Shown: positions 1-8,820, counted from the first letter of the stretch. The stretch is DNA of 64,000 nucleotides from Rhodobacter maris (GCF_900217815.1 NZ_OBMT01000012.1:1-64000), one strand, 5' to 3'. The notes: a model not told the origin generated them from the sequence alone. Program-made: numbers and translations.

Positions 1-1782
1 GACAAGGCGGCACAGATCCGGGTTGCCGATGAGGTCTTCGGCGGCACCGGCGGCGAGCGCTTCGTCGAAATGCTCGACCGGGGCGAGGCCAGCATTGCCG
101 CGGTGATGAAGCGCGCCTCGGTGCTCACCGAAGAACAGATCGCGCAGGCCGATGAGCTCGACCGGCGCTATACCGCGCTCACGGCGAGCCTGCATCGCGG
201 CTGGCAACAGGCGGCACTCGGCGCCGCCGACTTTGTGGCCCAGGTGCTCAATATCCAGACCGAGACCGACAATCTCGCCGCCTCTGACCTCTTTCGCAAC
301 CGCTTGCAGGCACCGCAGATCCTCGGGCCGGACGTTGACGGTGCGTTGAAGGACAACGGGCAGGCGGTGGCAGACAATGCCGAAGCCATTTCCGATTTGC
401 TGAGCCTTTACGAGAGCTTCGGGGCCGAAGCTGACAGGCTCGCACCGATCCTGAGCCGCTTCGGTGGTGAGCTGAACCGCATGGGCGAGACCGCGGCCGG
501 GCAGAGCTTGCAGGATGTGGCCCTCTCGATGCAGAGCCTCACCGGCAAGCTCGATGCAGGCGAGATCAGCGCGGGTGACTTCGAGCGGCAGATGCGGGCG
601 CTGATCGAAGAGGCGCAATCGGCCTTCCGCGCGCTCGGTGACATTGACGATGCGCGCTTTGCCAAGGTCATTGACCGGCTGGGCGGGCTCTGGACCGCGC
701 TTGAGGCGCTGCGCACGAAGGCGGCAGAGCTGCGCAACACCCTGCCGGGCGGGGGGCCTGCGCTCGGTGACACGCGCGCCGAGGCGATTGCCGAGGCTCG
801 TTCGGGCAGCTATGCGCAAAGCAGCCCCTATGTGCTCGACAGCTCCCCCCGCCCGAAACAGCCGCCGCCGCTTCTGGGCGAAACAGGCCCCGAGCCCGGT
901 GCGGGCAAGCGCGGTGGCGGGCGCGGTGCCGATGACTTCGCCCGCGTCGTCGCCGACCTTGAACGCGAGAAAGCCGCCCTTGATGCCGAAGCCGCTGCGC
1001 TGATCGCGTCTGCCGCTGCCGGGCGTGATTATGCCGATGCGGTGGAACTGGCCCGCACCCGTGCCGAACTCCTGACCGCAGCCGAGCGCGAGGGCAAGGC
1101 GATCACGCCCGAGCTGAGCGCGCAGGTTGATCAGCTCGCGCAAAGCTATGTGGCGGCAGGCAACCGCGCCGAAGCGGCGGCAGACAAGCTCAAGCGGATC
1201 GACGAAGCGGGCAAACGCGGGGCCGCGACATTGACCGACCTCTTCACCGGCGTTCTCGAAGGTTCCATGAGCGCCGAAGAAGCGCTCGGGCAACTTCTCC
1301 TGAAGCTCGCCGAGGTGCAATTCGAACGCGCGATGACGGGGCTCTTCACCGGCGCCTTGGGCGGCTTTGGCACATGGCTCGGCGGGGCGCTCGGCTTTGC
1401 CTCGGGTGGATATACCGGCGACGGCGGCAAGCTGGAACCGGCGGGCATCGTTCACCGGGGCGAGTTCGTCATGTCGAAGGCCGCAACCGCGCGTCTGGGC
1501 GTTGGCAACCTAGACGCCCTGCACAGTGCTGCCCTTCGCGGTTACAGCGACGGCGGCTTTGTCGGGGGTTCGGCACCGAAGGCGATGGGGGCGCTCGGTA
1601 AGGCCACGGCCGCGCCAGTAATCACGCTCAACAATGCGGTGACGGTGAACGCGAGCGGCGGCACGCCCGAAGCGAATGCCGACCTCGCCCGGCAAGTGGC
1701 AGATCAGACCGAGCGGGCGATGCGCGCCGTTGTGGCCGAAGAGATCATGCGTCAGATGCGCCCCGGCGGCATGATGCGCTGA
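1..1782 (+). CDS. Phage tail tape-measure protein, 5' end outside the window
   Basis: The reading frame is open from base 1, so the true start lies upstream; 593 residues are visible. The N-terminal part is a long helical region rich in Ala, Glu and Leu, as expected for a tape measure that sets tail length. The last 150 residues carry the signature of lambda gpH-type C-terminal domains: a hydrophobic Gly-rich stretch (around residues 440-465), then GGYTGDGG, then a GIVHRGEFVMS segment. Tape measures line the tail tube and are ejected during infection. No tail-tip, fibre or lysis gene follows; the next genes are small unknown ones. The R. capsulatus gene transfer agent is an unlikely source because an integrase and tRNA junction lie downstream. 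The family call is firm; whether the phage is still active is unknown. Confidence 0.8.
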   Translation, partial: DKAAQIRVADEVFGGTGGERFVEMLDRGEASIAAVMKRASVLTEEQIAQADELDRRYTALTASLHRGWQQAALGAADFVAQVLNIQTETDNLAASDLFRNRLQAPQILGPDVDGALKDNGQAVADNAEAISDLLSLYESFGAEADRLAPILSRFGGELNRMGETAAGQSLQDVALSMQSLTGKLDAGEISAGDFERQMRALIEEAQSAFRALGDIDDARFAKVIDRLGGLWTALEALRTKAAELRNTLPGGGPALGDTRAEAIAEARSGSYAQSSPYVLDSSPRPKQPPPLLGETGPEPGAGKRGGGRGADDFARVVADLEREKAALDAEAAALIASAAAGRDYADAVELARTRAELLTAAEREGKAITPELSAQVDQLAQSYVAAGNRAEAAADKLKRIDEAGKRGAATLTDLFTGVLEGSMSAEEALGQLLLKLAEVQFERAMTGLFTGALGGFGTWLGGALGFASGGYTGDGGKLEPAGIVHRGEFVMSKAATARLGVGNLDALHSAALRGYSDGGFVGGSAPKAMGALGKATAAPVITLNNAVTVNASGGTPEANADLARQVADQTERAMRAVVAEEIMRQMRPGGMMR

Positions 1783-1971
1783 GACTCCACAGGAGCGCCG
1801 TGGAGCGCGTTCTTCCTCCCGCGGGCAGGTTGGGCCGGAACGGGGCATGAGGTGACTCAGAAACCCCTCTCTGAGTCTCTGGCGGTGCTGCGGAGGCAGG
1901 GACCGGGAACGGGTGTTTCAGCCGAGGGAGAGAAGCGGGCGCAGCCCGCGAACGACCGGGGAAGGGAAGCA

Positions 1972-2063
1972 TGTCAGCATTCCTTTCCGCGGTTTCCTAT
2001 TTTGGTCCAAATATTATTTGTTGAGTAAATTAGAATACGAAGCCGCGGAAAGGAATGCTGACA
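1972..2063. repeat. 21-bp perfect inverted repeat with a 50-bp AT-rich spacer
   Basis: The arms at 1972-1992 and 2043-2063 are exact reverse complements (outer bases TGTCAGCATTCC, inner bases CCGCGG). The spacer 1993-2042 is mostly A and T. It could be a regulatory stem-loop, a paired protein-binding site or a miniature inverted-repeat element. I see no target-site duplication next to the arms, which argues weakly against a transposed element. Confidence 0.85.
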
Positions 2064-2084
2064 CACCTCCGGTTCAAACCTACT

Positions 2085-2154
2085 TTCCTCGGTTAGGTTT
2101 CCCCTTCCTCGGCCGAATTGAGCTTCCTCGGCAAAATCCCCGCACCATCCTCGG
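2085..2154. repeat. Four spaced CCTCGG repeats
   Basis: TTCCTCGG occurs at 2085-2092, 2105-2112 and 2124-2131, with ATCCTCGG at 2147-2154. The start-to-start distances of 20, 19 and 23 bases are close to two helical turns, so a protein could bind all copies on one face of the DNA. They lie about 130-200 bases upstream of the next prophage gene. Confidence 0.6.
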
Positions 2155-2220
2155 TTCGAAAGCACCGCCGCGGCGCCTTCAAAGAAATGCACAGAAACGC
2201 TCCGGGGGTGAAGATACCCC

Positions 2221-2249
2221 TTGAAGCGCTAACCGTTAACTATTATAAG
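2221..2249 (+). promoter_or_regulatory. Sigma-70-like promoter for the ribbon-helix-helix-like gene
   Basis: TTGAAG at 2221-2226 and TATAAG at 2244-2249 are separated by 17 bases, a good match to a vegetative promoter, and lie 33 bases ahead of the start codon at 2282. Confidence 0.45.
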
Positions 2250-2281
2250 CATGCATGTAACCCTTCCAACGTGAGTTAATC

Positions 2282-2728
2282 ATGACCAATCATATTCGCC
2301 TTCCCTCGGAACGTATCGAACAACTGCGCCAGATCGCCGAGGCGAGACACACCACCATTGCCGAAGTGATCGCCGGGTTTGTCCGGTCCGAAATCGCCGC
2401 TGGCACGATCCCCGCCGCTGTGCCCGGCATCGACGTTGAAACAGCCGGAACCGAGATCGTCATCAAGGCGAACGGCTTCGAGGCCTCAGTGCCGATGCAT
2501 GAGGGTCCGACGCTCGCCGACGTGCTGAAAGGCGCAGCCACGCTCTCGACCGATCCCGAGCGTAAGAAGCAATGGCTCGAAGGCCTCGGCGCGCTCTCGG
2601 GGGTGCAAGTCAGACGTGCGGGCAACGGCTTGAAGATCGTCTCGCCTTTGACAGGCCAAGTGTTCCCGCTCAACCTCGACGTTGCCGTTGACCTCGGCGA
2701 GGAAATCGCACGCCAAACGACCAAATAA
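2282..2728 (+). CDS. Small prophage protein with ribbon-helix-helix-like N-terminus
   Basis: This 148-residue protein is not one I recognise. Its first 40 residues (HIRLPSERIEQLRQIA, then ARHTTIAEVIAGFVRSEI) have the pattern of a beta strand plus two helices seen in CopG/Arc-type DNA-binding proteins. The remainder is an acidic domain with alternating strands and no motif I know. No strong Shine-Dalgarno precedes the start, but a promoter-like sequence lies just upstream and a bulged GC-rich hairpin (2732-2762) follows. A role as a small prophage regulator acting on the nearby repeats is inference only. Confidence 0.6.
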   Translation: MTNHIRLPSERIEQLRQIAEARHTTIAEVIAGFVRSEIAAGTIPAAVPGIDVETAGTEIVIKANGFEASVPMHEGPTLADVLKGAATLSTDPERKKQWLEGLGALSGVQVRRAGNGLKIVSPLTGQVFPLNLDVAVDLGEEIARQTTK

Positions 2729-2794
2729 GAACAGGGGCGAGCGCGGCAACGCTCCACCCCTGAATATGTCCTTTGATGACCCCTCGAAAATACC

Positions 2795-3463
2795 ATGTGC
2801 TCTGACAACACTCAAGCCTCTACCCCGAGTTTGACCCCTTATTCCGGTCAATCTGACAAGGAGATTGAGGCGTGGTTTCGCTGGAAATACCCGAACGGCG
2901 CGACCGACAAATCGCCGGGGGCCTATGCGGCCGAACTCTTCAAATCACGACCGAACCGCGACGACCCGACCGGGAAAGATGAGTGGTATTCCCGCCTCAC
3001 CGGGGCACAACTCGCTATTCTCGACGATGCGAAGCGCGTGAAGGGCGCCGAAAAGGACGAGAAGAAGCGCATCCAGTTTCGGGGCCGATACGATCTGAGC
3101 GACGAGGAAAGCCGCAAATACTGGGCGCTTCGTGACTTGCCCCCCGTGGGTGGCAAGATGGTGGAATGGGACCGGGCGCGGGACATGTTGCGAAAACGCA
3201 AGAGCGCTGCGCCCCGGAAAAACGCAGACCTCTCGACGATGACACCCGCCGACGCGGAACAGCACCGCCGCAAACAGAACGCCGAGGCCAAGCAACGCTC
3301 GCGCGCGAGGAAGAAAGCCGAGCAAGCTGCCGCGGTTCAGTTGGCCCCGGCCACGGCTCTTGCCTCAACGCAAGCCGCGCCGAGCGATGACATCGCCGCG
3401 TTACTCGCCATTCTCGACGCCGCCGAGATCGCCGCGGAAAATGATGAAGCCAACCGGAAATAG
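2795..3463 (+). CDS. Hypothetical prophage protein with a basic C-terminal helix
   Basis: The 222-residue product is unrecognised. Residues 1-115 are charged with several aromatic residues (EAWFRWKYPNG, DEWYSRLTG), suggesting a small folded domain. Residues about 150-177 form a strongly basic predicted helix (HRRKQNAEAKQRSRARKK) that resembles the DNA-contact region of bZIP proteins, followed by an Ala/Pro linker and a short acidic helix. The basic helix suggests nucleic-acid binding, but this is inference. The stop codon overlaps the first arm of an inverted repeat (3461-3482). No clear ribosome-binding site is visible. Confidence 0.55.
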   Translation: MCSDNTQASTPSLTPYSGQSDKEIEAWFRWKYPNGATDKSPGAYAAELFKSRPNRDDPTGKDEWYSRLTGAQLAILDDAKRVKGAEKDEKKRIQFRGRYDLSDEESRKYWALRDLPPVGGKMVEWDRARDMLRKRKSAAPRKNADLSTMTPADAEQHRRKQNAEAKQRSRARKKAEQAAAVQLAPATALASTQAAPSDDIAALLAILDAAEIAAENDEANRK

Positions 3464-3512
3464 CTATCAAGCTAGATAGCTAAGTAGCTAATTTAAAATA
3501 GAAATTTCTATT
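3461..3512. promoter_or_regulatory. Operator cluster: TAGCTA repeats and a 16-bp perfect palindrome
   Basis: TAGCTATC at 3461-3468 and GATAGCTA at 3475-3482 form a perfect 8-bp inverted repeat; a third TAGCTA is at 3485-3490. The 16-bp palindrome AATAGAAATTTCTATT (3497-3512) overlaps the first two bases of the -35 box at 3511. The arrangement looks like a repressor-controlled phage promoter. Confidence 0.65.
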
Positions 3513-3540
3513 GACGCCGGATTCCGGCCCGGTCTAGACT
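3511..3540 (+). promoter_or_regulatory. Sigma-70-like promoter upstream of the 50-aa gene
   Basis: TTGACG at 3511-3516 is followed by TAGACT at 3535-3540 (18-base spacing) or TCTAGA at 3533-3538 (16-base spacing). Transcription would begin a few bases later, about 25 bases before the start codon at 3572. Confidence 0.6.
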
Positions 3541-3571
3541 CTGCTTATCGAACCACTTCGGAGCACATGGG

Positions 3572-3724
3572 ATGCCGACATTCATCAACGAAGAGACCTA
3601 CACCCGCCTTCTGATCGACCTGCGTGAGGCTGCGCGGGCCGGTGATTGGGAAAGCGCCCTCGCCGAAGTTCTCGGTGGGGTGAACGTCCTGCCCGAGGCG
3701 TGCCGGGGCGACTTTGTGGGGTGA
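3572..3724 (+). CDS. Small hypothetical prophage protein, 50 aa
   Basis: This short frame encodes 50 residues beginning MPTFINEETYTRLL and ending GDFVG. It has a GGAG sequence nine bases before the ATG and sits directly behind the operator-controlled promoter at 3511, which makes it likely to be expressed. The composition suggests a small all-helical acidic protein. An ATG at 3567 lies in another frame. I do not recognise a family. Confidence 0.5.
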   Translation: MPTFINEETYTRLLIDLREAARAGDWESALAEVLGGVNVLPEACRGDFVG

Positions 3725-3975
3725 GAAAAGCGAGCATGCGAGGTTCGCTTGTTCGCGAAAAGACACCAATTTCGAAGCCGGTTGCGGCTCGACCTTTGAT
3801 TCTAAAGGAGAAAACACCAATAATTTGCCTTCGATTTGCCGTGCGACAACCACTCGAAAAGTGTTTAATAACAGGTTTGCCCCGCGCAGATCAGCGCTGA
3901 GCACAAACCGGGACGGGCCGCCCTAGGAAAGCAATGACCCGCCCCTGATCGCAACGTTCGGAAAAGAGGAAAAAC

Positions 3976-4353
3976 ATGACCGAACATCTTAAGACGACAC
4001 CCCTCAAACAGAAGGAAGCCGGTATGGCCCTCGATATCATAAAGAAGCCCAAAGCAGCAACACCTGCCCCGTTCATGATGACCAAAACAATGTTCACCCT
4101 GTGGATCAACAAGATCCGCTTGATTGGCGATTTCGATTTCCGTTATCCGAGCGCATACTTGAGTCAAGAACAGCTCGAAGGCCAATCTGATTGGGAAGAC
4201 GTCGAGATTTATCTCGATACAACCGAGGGCCTTGTGACTGCGCGTCACGAGAAAGACTCAGAGCTGGTATGGGTGACGATCACTCCCCAAGCGCCTTGGT
4301 CAAACATCGAAGACGCTATGCACTGGTTGATGAACGAAGCGAAGGCGGCCTGA
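3976..4353 (+). CDS. Hypothetical prophage protein, 125 aa
   Basis: The gene has a clear ribosome-binding site (AAGAGG, about 8 bases before the ATG) and is closed by a strong terminator at 4415. The first 35 residues are Lys- and Ala-rich and probably disordered; the rest is a compact domain with several Trp (FTLWINK, SDWEDVEIYL, WVTITPQAPWSN). I do not recognise a family. The 251 bases before it are unusually AT-rich for this genome and hold two copies of an AAA(G)ACACCAAT motif (3759-3770 and 3811-3821), possibly its control region. Confidence 0.6.
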   Translation: MTEHLKTTPLKQKEAGMALDIIKKPKAATPAPFMMTKTMFTLWINKIRLIGDFDFRYPSAYLSQEQLEGQSDWEDVEIYLDTTEGLVTARHEKDSELVWVTITPQAPWSNIEDAMHWLMNEAKAA

Positions 4354-4414
4354 ACACCGGCACCATGAACTTGTTCTCGGGCGGGGTGAAAACCTCGCCC
4401 GGCACATAAACGAC

Positions 4415-4444
4415 AATGCGGGCGCTTCGTGTGCCCGCATTTTT
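4415..4444 (+). terminator. Intrinsic terminator
   Basis: AATGCGGGC (4415-4423) pairs with GCCCGCATT (4433-4441) around a nine-base loop, followed by a run of T. It ends the prophage gene at 3976-4353. Confidence 0.85.
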
Positions 4445-4509
4445 CCTTTCCCACCGAACAAGATCGCGACACCGCCCTATAGAGAAAGGGTAATAACCCG
4501 AGCGTCCGC

Positions 4510-4698
4510 ATGTCTGCACCCGTCACCCTTTCCGAGCTTCAAAAGATGCACCAGATGGCCGCCGCTCTGGTGGTAGCTGATCCGGTCTATCTGCCGGTCT
4601 TCGAGCGTATCGAGCTTGAGCTCGCGGCCTGTCAGGCCAAGGATGATGCGATCAGTCGGGCGCGCGCAATTGCTGCCTGTTACAAGGCGGTTGCTTGA
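4510..4698 (+). CDS. Small hypothetical protein, 62 aa
   Basis: A 62-residue, mostly helical and Ala-rich protein (MSAPVTLSELQKMHQ at the start). It runs toward the integrase gene and the two 3' ends overlap by 19 bases. The ribosome-binding site is weak. Codon use is like that of its neighbours, and the position after a terminator makes it a plausible small phage gene. I do not recognise a family. Confidence 0.4.
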   Translation: MSAPVTLSELQKMHQMAAALVVADPVYLPVFERIELELAACQAKDDAISRARAIAACYKAVA

Positions 4699-5972
4699 AG
4701 CAGCTCTTGCATGTGCTCAAGCGTGGCGCCGTCACCATAGCGCTCGCGCGAGAGGCGATGCCCGAGCAAGTCGCGCCTGATCCTGTCATCAATCCCCGCG
4801 GCGAGCATCCGGTCTTCGAATGAGTGACGCAGCGAATAGAGCGTGTGGTCTTCGCTTTCCATGAGCCCGTTTTCACGCAAAAACTTGTTGATCGTAGCGG
4901 AAAGGCTGGCGCTGCTCTCCCGGTAGCGCGGAAAGCCCTCTGGGAAGGCGCGCAGGGCCTCAAGCGACACGCCAAGAAGGGGAACGATGCGCTTCGCGTG
5001 CTTCGTCTTCACTTGCCGACCTTCCGGCTCAATCGAGATATGCGGGACGTTGTGATTGAGCTTGATTGTCTTCGACGACAGGGCGGCGAGTTCCGAAGGT
5101 CGGCATCCCGTGTTGACCATCGCAAGCAGGATCGCGCGCGCCTCGGGGTTCAGCCCGTCCAGCGCACCCGGCGCAAGCAGCTTCTCCTTGATCCATTTCA
5201 CTGAGAAGGGCGGGCGCTTCTTGGCGTCACCTTCCTTGAAGGCTAGATCAGTGAGCGGCAGCACGAGGCCGAGCCGCTTCATTCTGTTGACAGTCTTCAA
5301 TATGTCGCCGAGGTGAATCAGATCCTTGTTTGCGCTGTTGGGTGTCAGCTCTTCTTCTTCGAGCCGTTCCATCCACCAGTTGCGGAAGTCGAGCATGTCG
5401 TCGCCGCTGATTTCGTGAATCGCTTTGTCACCGATGACCGCGATGAAGTTCTTCACGGCCTTGATCCTCGGGTTCTTCCAGCGCCGAAGCTGATCTTCGG
5501 ACTTGCCAAGGGTCTTGTCCTTCGCGAGATTCCAGTAAAGCTCAAGTGCCTTACTCACCGAGAGCGCAGGGGTTGGTTCTGCGCCAAGCAGCGCGGCGGC
5601 ATCGCGCATGTCCGGCGCCGTGGGTTTGTCCTTGAAACCGCCGACTTCCGCGAAGCGATCCCGCAGCTCTTCGAGCGGAAGCTTCGCGACCTGATCGGCC
5701 CGCATATAACGAAAGCCACGCGCCTCGGCCAAGTCGCGGGCGGCCTCAAAACGCGCCGCTGCATCCGTGGTGTCGCCCGCGAGCTTCGCTTCCCAGCCCG
5801 CAACCATCTGTTCCCAGGTTGCGGCCTCTTTCGTCTGCGCGACCGCGCGGGAATCCGTGTGCAGGCTCACCCATATGAACTCTCGCGGTTCAACCGACGC
5901 GTAACGTTTCGGGACGCGCCGATAGAGGTGCAAGGTTCCCTTCACCGAGCCGCCGCGAGTCTTGATCGCCAT
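4680..5972 (-). CDS. Tyrosine-recombinase integrase of the prophage
   Basis: A 430-residue site-specific recombinase. The N-terminal 100 residues form an Arm-type domain (GGSVKGTLHLYRRVPKRY), the middle is a SAM-like core-binding domain, and the C-terminal catalytic domain has TGCRPSEL (Arg, about residue 290), LRHSFEDR (His-x-x-Arg, about 380), LLGH and RERYG (nucleophilic Tyr, about 411). The start at 5972 gives MAIKTRGG; a longer frame to 6059 exists but its extra residues look non-coding. The gene is read away from the tRNA-Ser gene, 140 bases from the tRNA 3' end. It would catalyse insertion and excision at that tRNA. All catalytic residues are present. Confidence 0.92.
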   Translation of the reverse strand: MAIKTRGGSVKGTLHLYRRVPKRYASVEPREFIWVSLHTDSRAVAQTKEAATWEQMVAGWEAKLAGDTTDAAARFEAARDLAEARGFRYMRADQVAKLPLEELRDRFAEVGGFKDKPTAPDMRDAAALLGAEPTPALSVSKALELYWNLAKDKTLGKSEDQLRRWKNPRIKAVKNFIAVIGDKAIHEISGDDMLDFRNWWMERLEEEELTPNSANKDLIHLGDILKTVNRMKRLGLVLPLTDLAFKEGDAKKRPPFSVKWIKEKLLAPGALDGLNPEARAILLAMVNTGCRPSELAALSSKTIKLNHNVPHISIEPEGRQVKTKHAKRIVPLLGVSLEALRAFPEGFPRYRESSASLSATINKFLRENGLMESEDHTLYSLRHSFEDRMLAAGIDDRIRRDLLGHRLSRERYGDGATLEHMQELLQATAL

Positions 5973-6062
5973 GATGTGCCCCTGAATGCTTCGGGGCGAG
6001 TGTAGCACAAAGTGTAATGCAAAATGTATAGCAAAAAGCGCCGGCGGGCACGAGTGCAAATC

Positions 6063-6088
6063 AAAAACCCCCTGAATATCAAGGGGTT
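6063..6088 (-). terminator. Intrinsic terminator between tRNA-Ser and integrase
   Basis: Read on the minus strand, AACCCCTT pairs with AGGGGGTT (one G-T wobble) around a seven-base loop and is followed by five T. It would end the tRNA-Ser transcript before the integrase gene, and may be phage-borne because it lies on the prophage side of the tRNA. Confidence 0.65.
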
Positions 6089-6111
6089 ACCGGACTTCAA
6101 ATGATTGTGAA

Positions 6112-6201
6112 TGGCGGAGACGAAGGGATTCGAACCCTCGAGACGGTTTCCCGCCTGCACCCTTAGCAGGGGTGTGCCTTCGACCACTCGGCCACGTCTC
6201 C
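6112..6201 (-). tRNA. tRNA-Ser(GCU), probable prophage attachment site
   Basis: The minus strand folds as a class II tRNA of 90 bases: acceptor GGAGACG/CGTCTCC, anticodon loop CTGCTAA (anticodon GCT), a long variable arm, T-loop GTTCGAATC, discriminator G and an encoded CCA (6112-6114). Its 3' half faces the integrase, the usual arrangement when a tyrosine integrase uses the tRNA 3' end as attB. The matching att copy would lie beyond the left edge of the window. Confidence 0.95.
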
Positions 6202-6716
6202 GTCGATCCGTATATGCGGCAAGTCCCGGCAGAACAAGCGCCTTTTTACTGTGGCCGGAGGCCGCAGGCAAAGCGCAGGGTGTTTGATCCCCTGATCGAG
6301 GAAACGATCCATTCACTGGACTGGATTGACGCCCTCCGGGACAGGGGCGTCGCGACTGCGCCGCGTCCCCTCACGCTCTCCGAGATGCACAATGGCCAAT
6401 CACATGCCACGACCGAGGCGTCGAGCGGGAAGCGCGGCATCACTCAAATCCGGTTCACGGCGTGGATGGGGTTGAGTTGACCTGGCCTCACCGGGCCAAA
6501 GCCCCTCACCCCTCTGCAGGTCTCAGGCCATCTGCCGCATGGCCTGCAAATCGGGCACTGGGGAGTGCCGGTCGACCGGCGGCATCCGCGCCGGGTTCTT
6601 CACGACCCTCCAGCGCTTCCGCTGCCGCCCCGGGGCGTCGTGAGTGGTCGTGACAACGTCGAGGCTGGCCTGCCTGCAGCCGCTCTGCCACCGCCCCCGT
6701 TGGCACTGGCCGCGCG
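6202..6716. other. Intergenic stretch without a recognisable gene
   Basis: Open frames exist on both strands but none has a ribosome-binding site or recognisable residues. The region separates tRNA-Ser from the convergent 3' end of the dnaJ-like gene. A GC-rich palindromic patch lies near 6570-6582. I see nothing further. Confidence 0.5.
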
Positions 6717-7340
6717 CTATTTGAAGTTGCGGCTGTCCTTGATCTGGTCCCAGGCCCAGACAACTTGCTGCAGAAGTTCTTCCTGAGACCGGTCGCCACC
6801 GTTCATGTCGGGATGCAGCACCTTGATCAACGCCTTGTAACTTGCGCGGATCTCGGTCTTCGTCATCGTGTCCTTCGCCTCGAGGATCTCGAGCGCGCGT
6901 CGCTCGGTCGGTGGCAGCTTGCGCCCCACCGCGGCACGGCCCGGGTTCTGCGTCGCATTCTGCCCCAGAAGTTCCATCGGATCGGTGATGCCATGGCGCG
7001 CCCACCCCATCTCTTCCTTCGAGCGCCCGAAAGGCTTGGTGGGGCGCTCCCAGACATTGGCATTGTCGAGGAAGGCCTGAAATTCCTCCTCGCTCTGCCC
7101 CTGGAAATAGTTCCACTTCAGGTTGTACTCGCGCACGTGATCCTTGCAGAACCAGAAATAGTCATCGAGCACTTTCGGGCTCTTGGGGGCGCGATACTGG
7201 CCCGGCTCGTTGCAATCGGGATGATCGCATTTGCGCGTCGAGGTCTCGAATGCGCCCGACATGCCGCGTTTGCCCTTGGTGCGGCGCTGCTTGTCGGCAG
7301 CCGCGGAGATGTTGAAGCCGAAGGGGTCGGTCTTGCTCAT
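6717..7340 (-). CDS. DnaJ-domain molecular chaperone
   Basis: A 207-residue protein. The C-terminal 60 residues are a J domain in which the J signature is intact: helix II, then HPDMNGGD as the HPD loop, then QEELLQQVVWAWDQIKD. The N-terminal part has two Cys-containing segments (CDHPDCNEPGQY and FWFCKDHVREYN), which could form a small metal-binding site. The J domain at the C-terminus is typical of an alphaproteobacterial family often encoded near cobalt chelatase genes, though none is visible here. It should stimulate DnaK ATPase with an unknown client. The start at 7340 (MSKTDPFGFN) fits the family; the longer frame to 7508 is Arg-rich non-coding sequence. Confidence 0.88.
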   Translation of the reverse strand: MSKTDPFGFNISAAADKQRRTKGKRGMSGAFETSTRKCDHPDCNEPGQYRAPKSPKVLDDYFWFCKDHVREYNLKWNYFQGQSEEEFQAFLDNANVWERPTKPFGRSKEEMGWARHGITDPMELLGQNATQNPGRAAVGRKLPPTERRALEILEAKDTMTKTEIRASYKALIKVLHPDMNGGDRSQEELLQQVVWAWDQIKDSRNFK

Positions 7341-7542
7341 GGGGCCTCGCGCATTCTCATCCTCGGCATCGCTTCTTGCGGCAACGGACCGACTCGGGGG
7401 GGAGAGGATAGAGCATTTGCCGCGAAGGCCAAGAGGCAAACTGCCCCTGGGCCTCTCCCGGACGCCGCAACGCTGCACAAGCAAGGATTTTCTGCCGCAT
7501 CGCAGCAAAATATTTTGTTTACAGCCCGCTTGGGTCGGTTAA

Positions 7543-8730
<1,188 letters not shown>

Positions 8731-8746
8731 GCCGCGCCCGCGAACC

Positions 8747-8774
8747 GCCCCCGGAGAAACCTCCGGGGGCTTTT
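8747..8774 (+). terminator. Intrinsic terminator after the takP-like gene
   Basis: A perfect 10-bp stem (GCCCCCGGAG with CTCCGGGGGC) around a four-base loop is followed by four T. Confidence 0.9.
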
Positions 8775-8820
8775 CCTTGCCCGGCGCACTCCCTAGATAG
8801 AAGAAAACAAAGGGGGAGAC

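Larger units (their letters stand above)
1783..2281. other. Non-coding prophage segment with inverted and direct repeats
   Basis: I see no convincing gene in these 499 bases. They hold a hairpin just after the tape-measure stop (1786-1806, CTCCAC/GTGGAG), another at about 1856-1876, a long perfect inverted repeat with an AT-rich spacer (1972-2063), four CCTCGG repeats (2085-2154) and a promoter-like sequence (2221-2249). Base composition swings from GC-rich to clearly AT-rich inside the inverted repeat. Confidence 0.6.

Noticed and set aside
1-1782. Idea that the tape measure belongs to a gene transfer agent
   Set aside because: GTA clusters lack an adjacent integrase and tRNA junction, and the GTA tape-measure-like protein is much shorter.
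1972-2063. Insertion sequence reading of the 21-bp inverted repeat
   Set aside because: The unit is only 92 bases, has no transposase and no visible target duplication, so it is listed only as a repeat.
1913-2224. Possible 103-residue protein in the prophage repeat region
   Set aside because: It runs through both arms of the inverted repeat and the CCTCGG array and has no family resemblance.
6172-6480. Possible 102-residue protein starting inside tRNA-Ser
   Set aside because: Overlaps the tRNA and lacks a ribosome-binding site.
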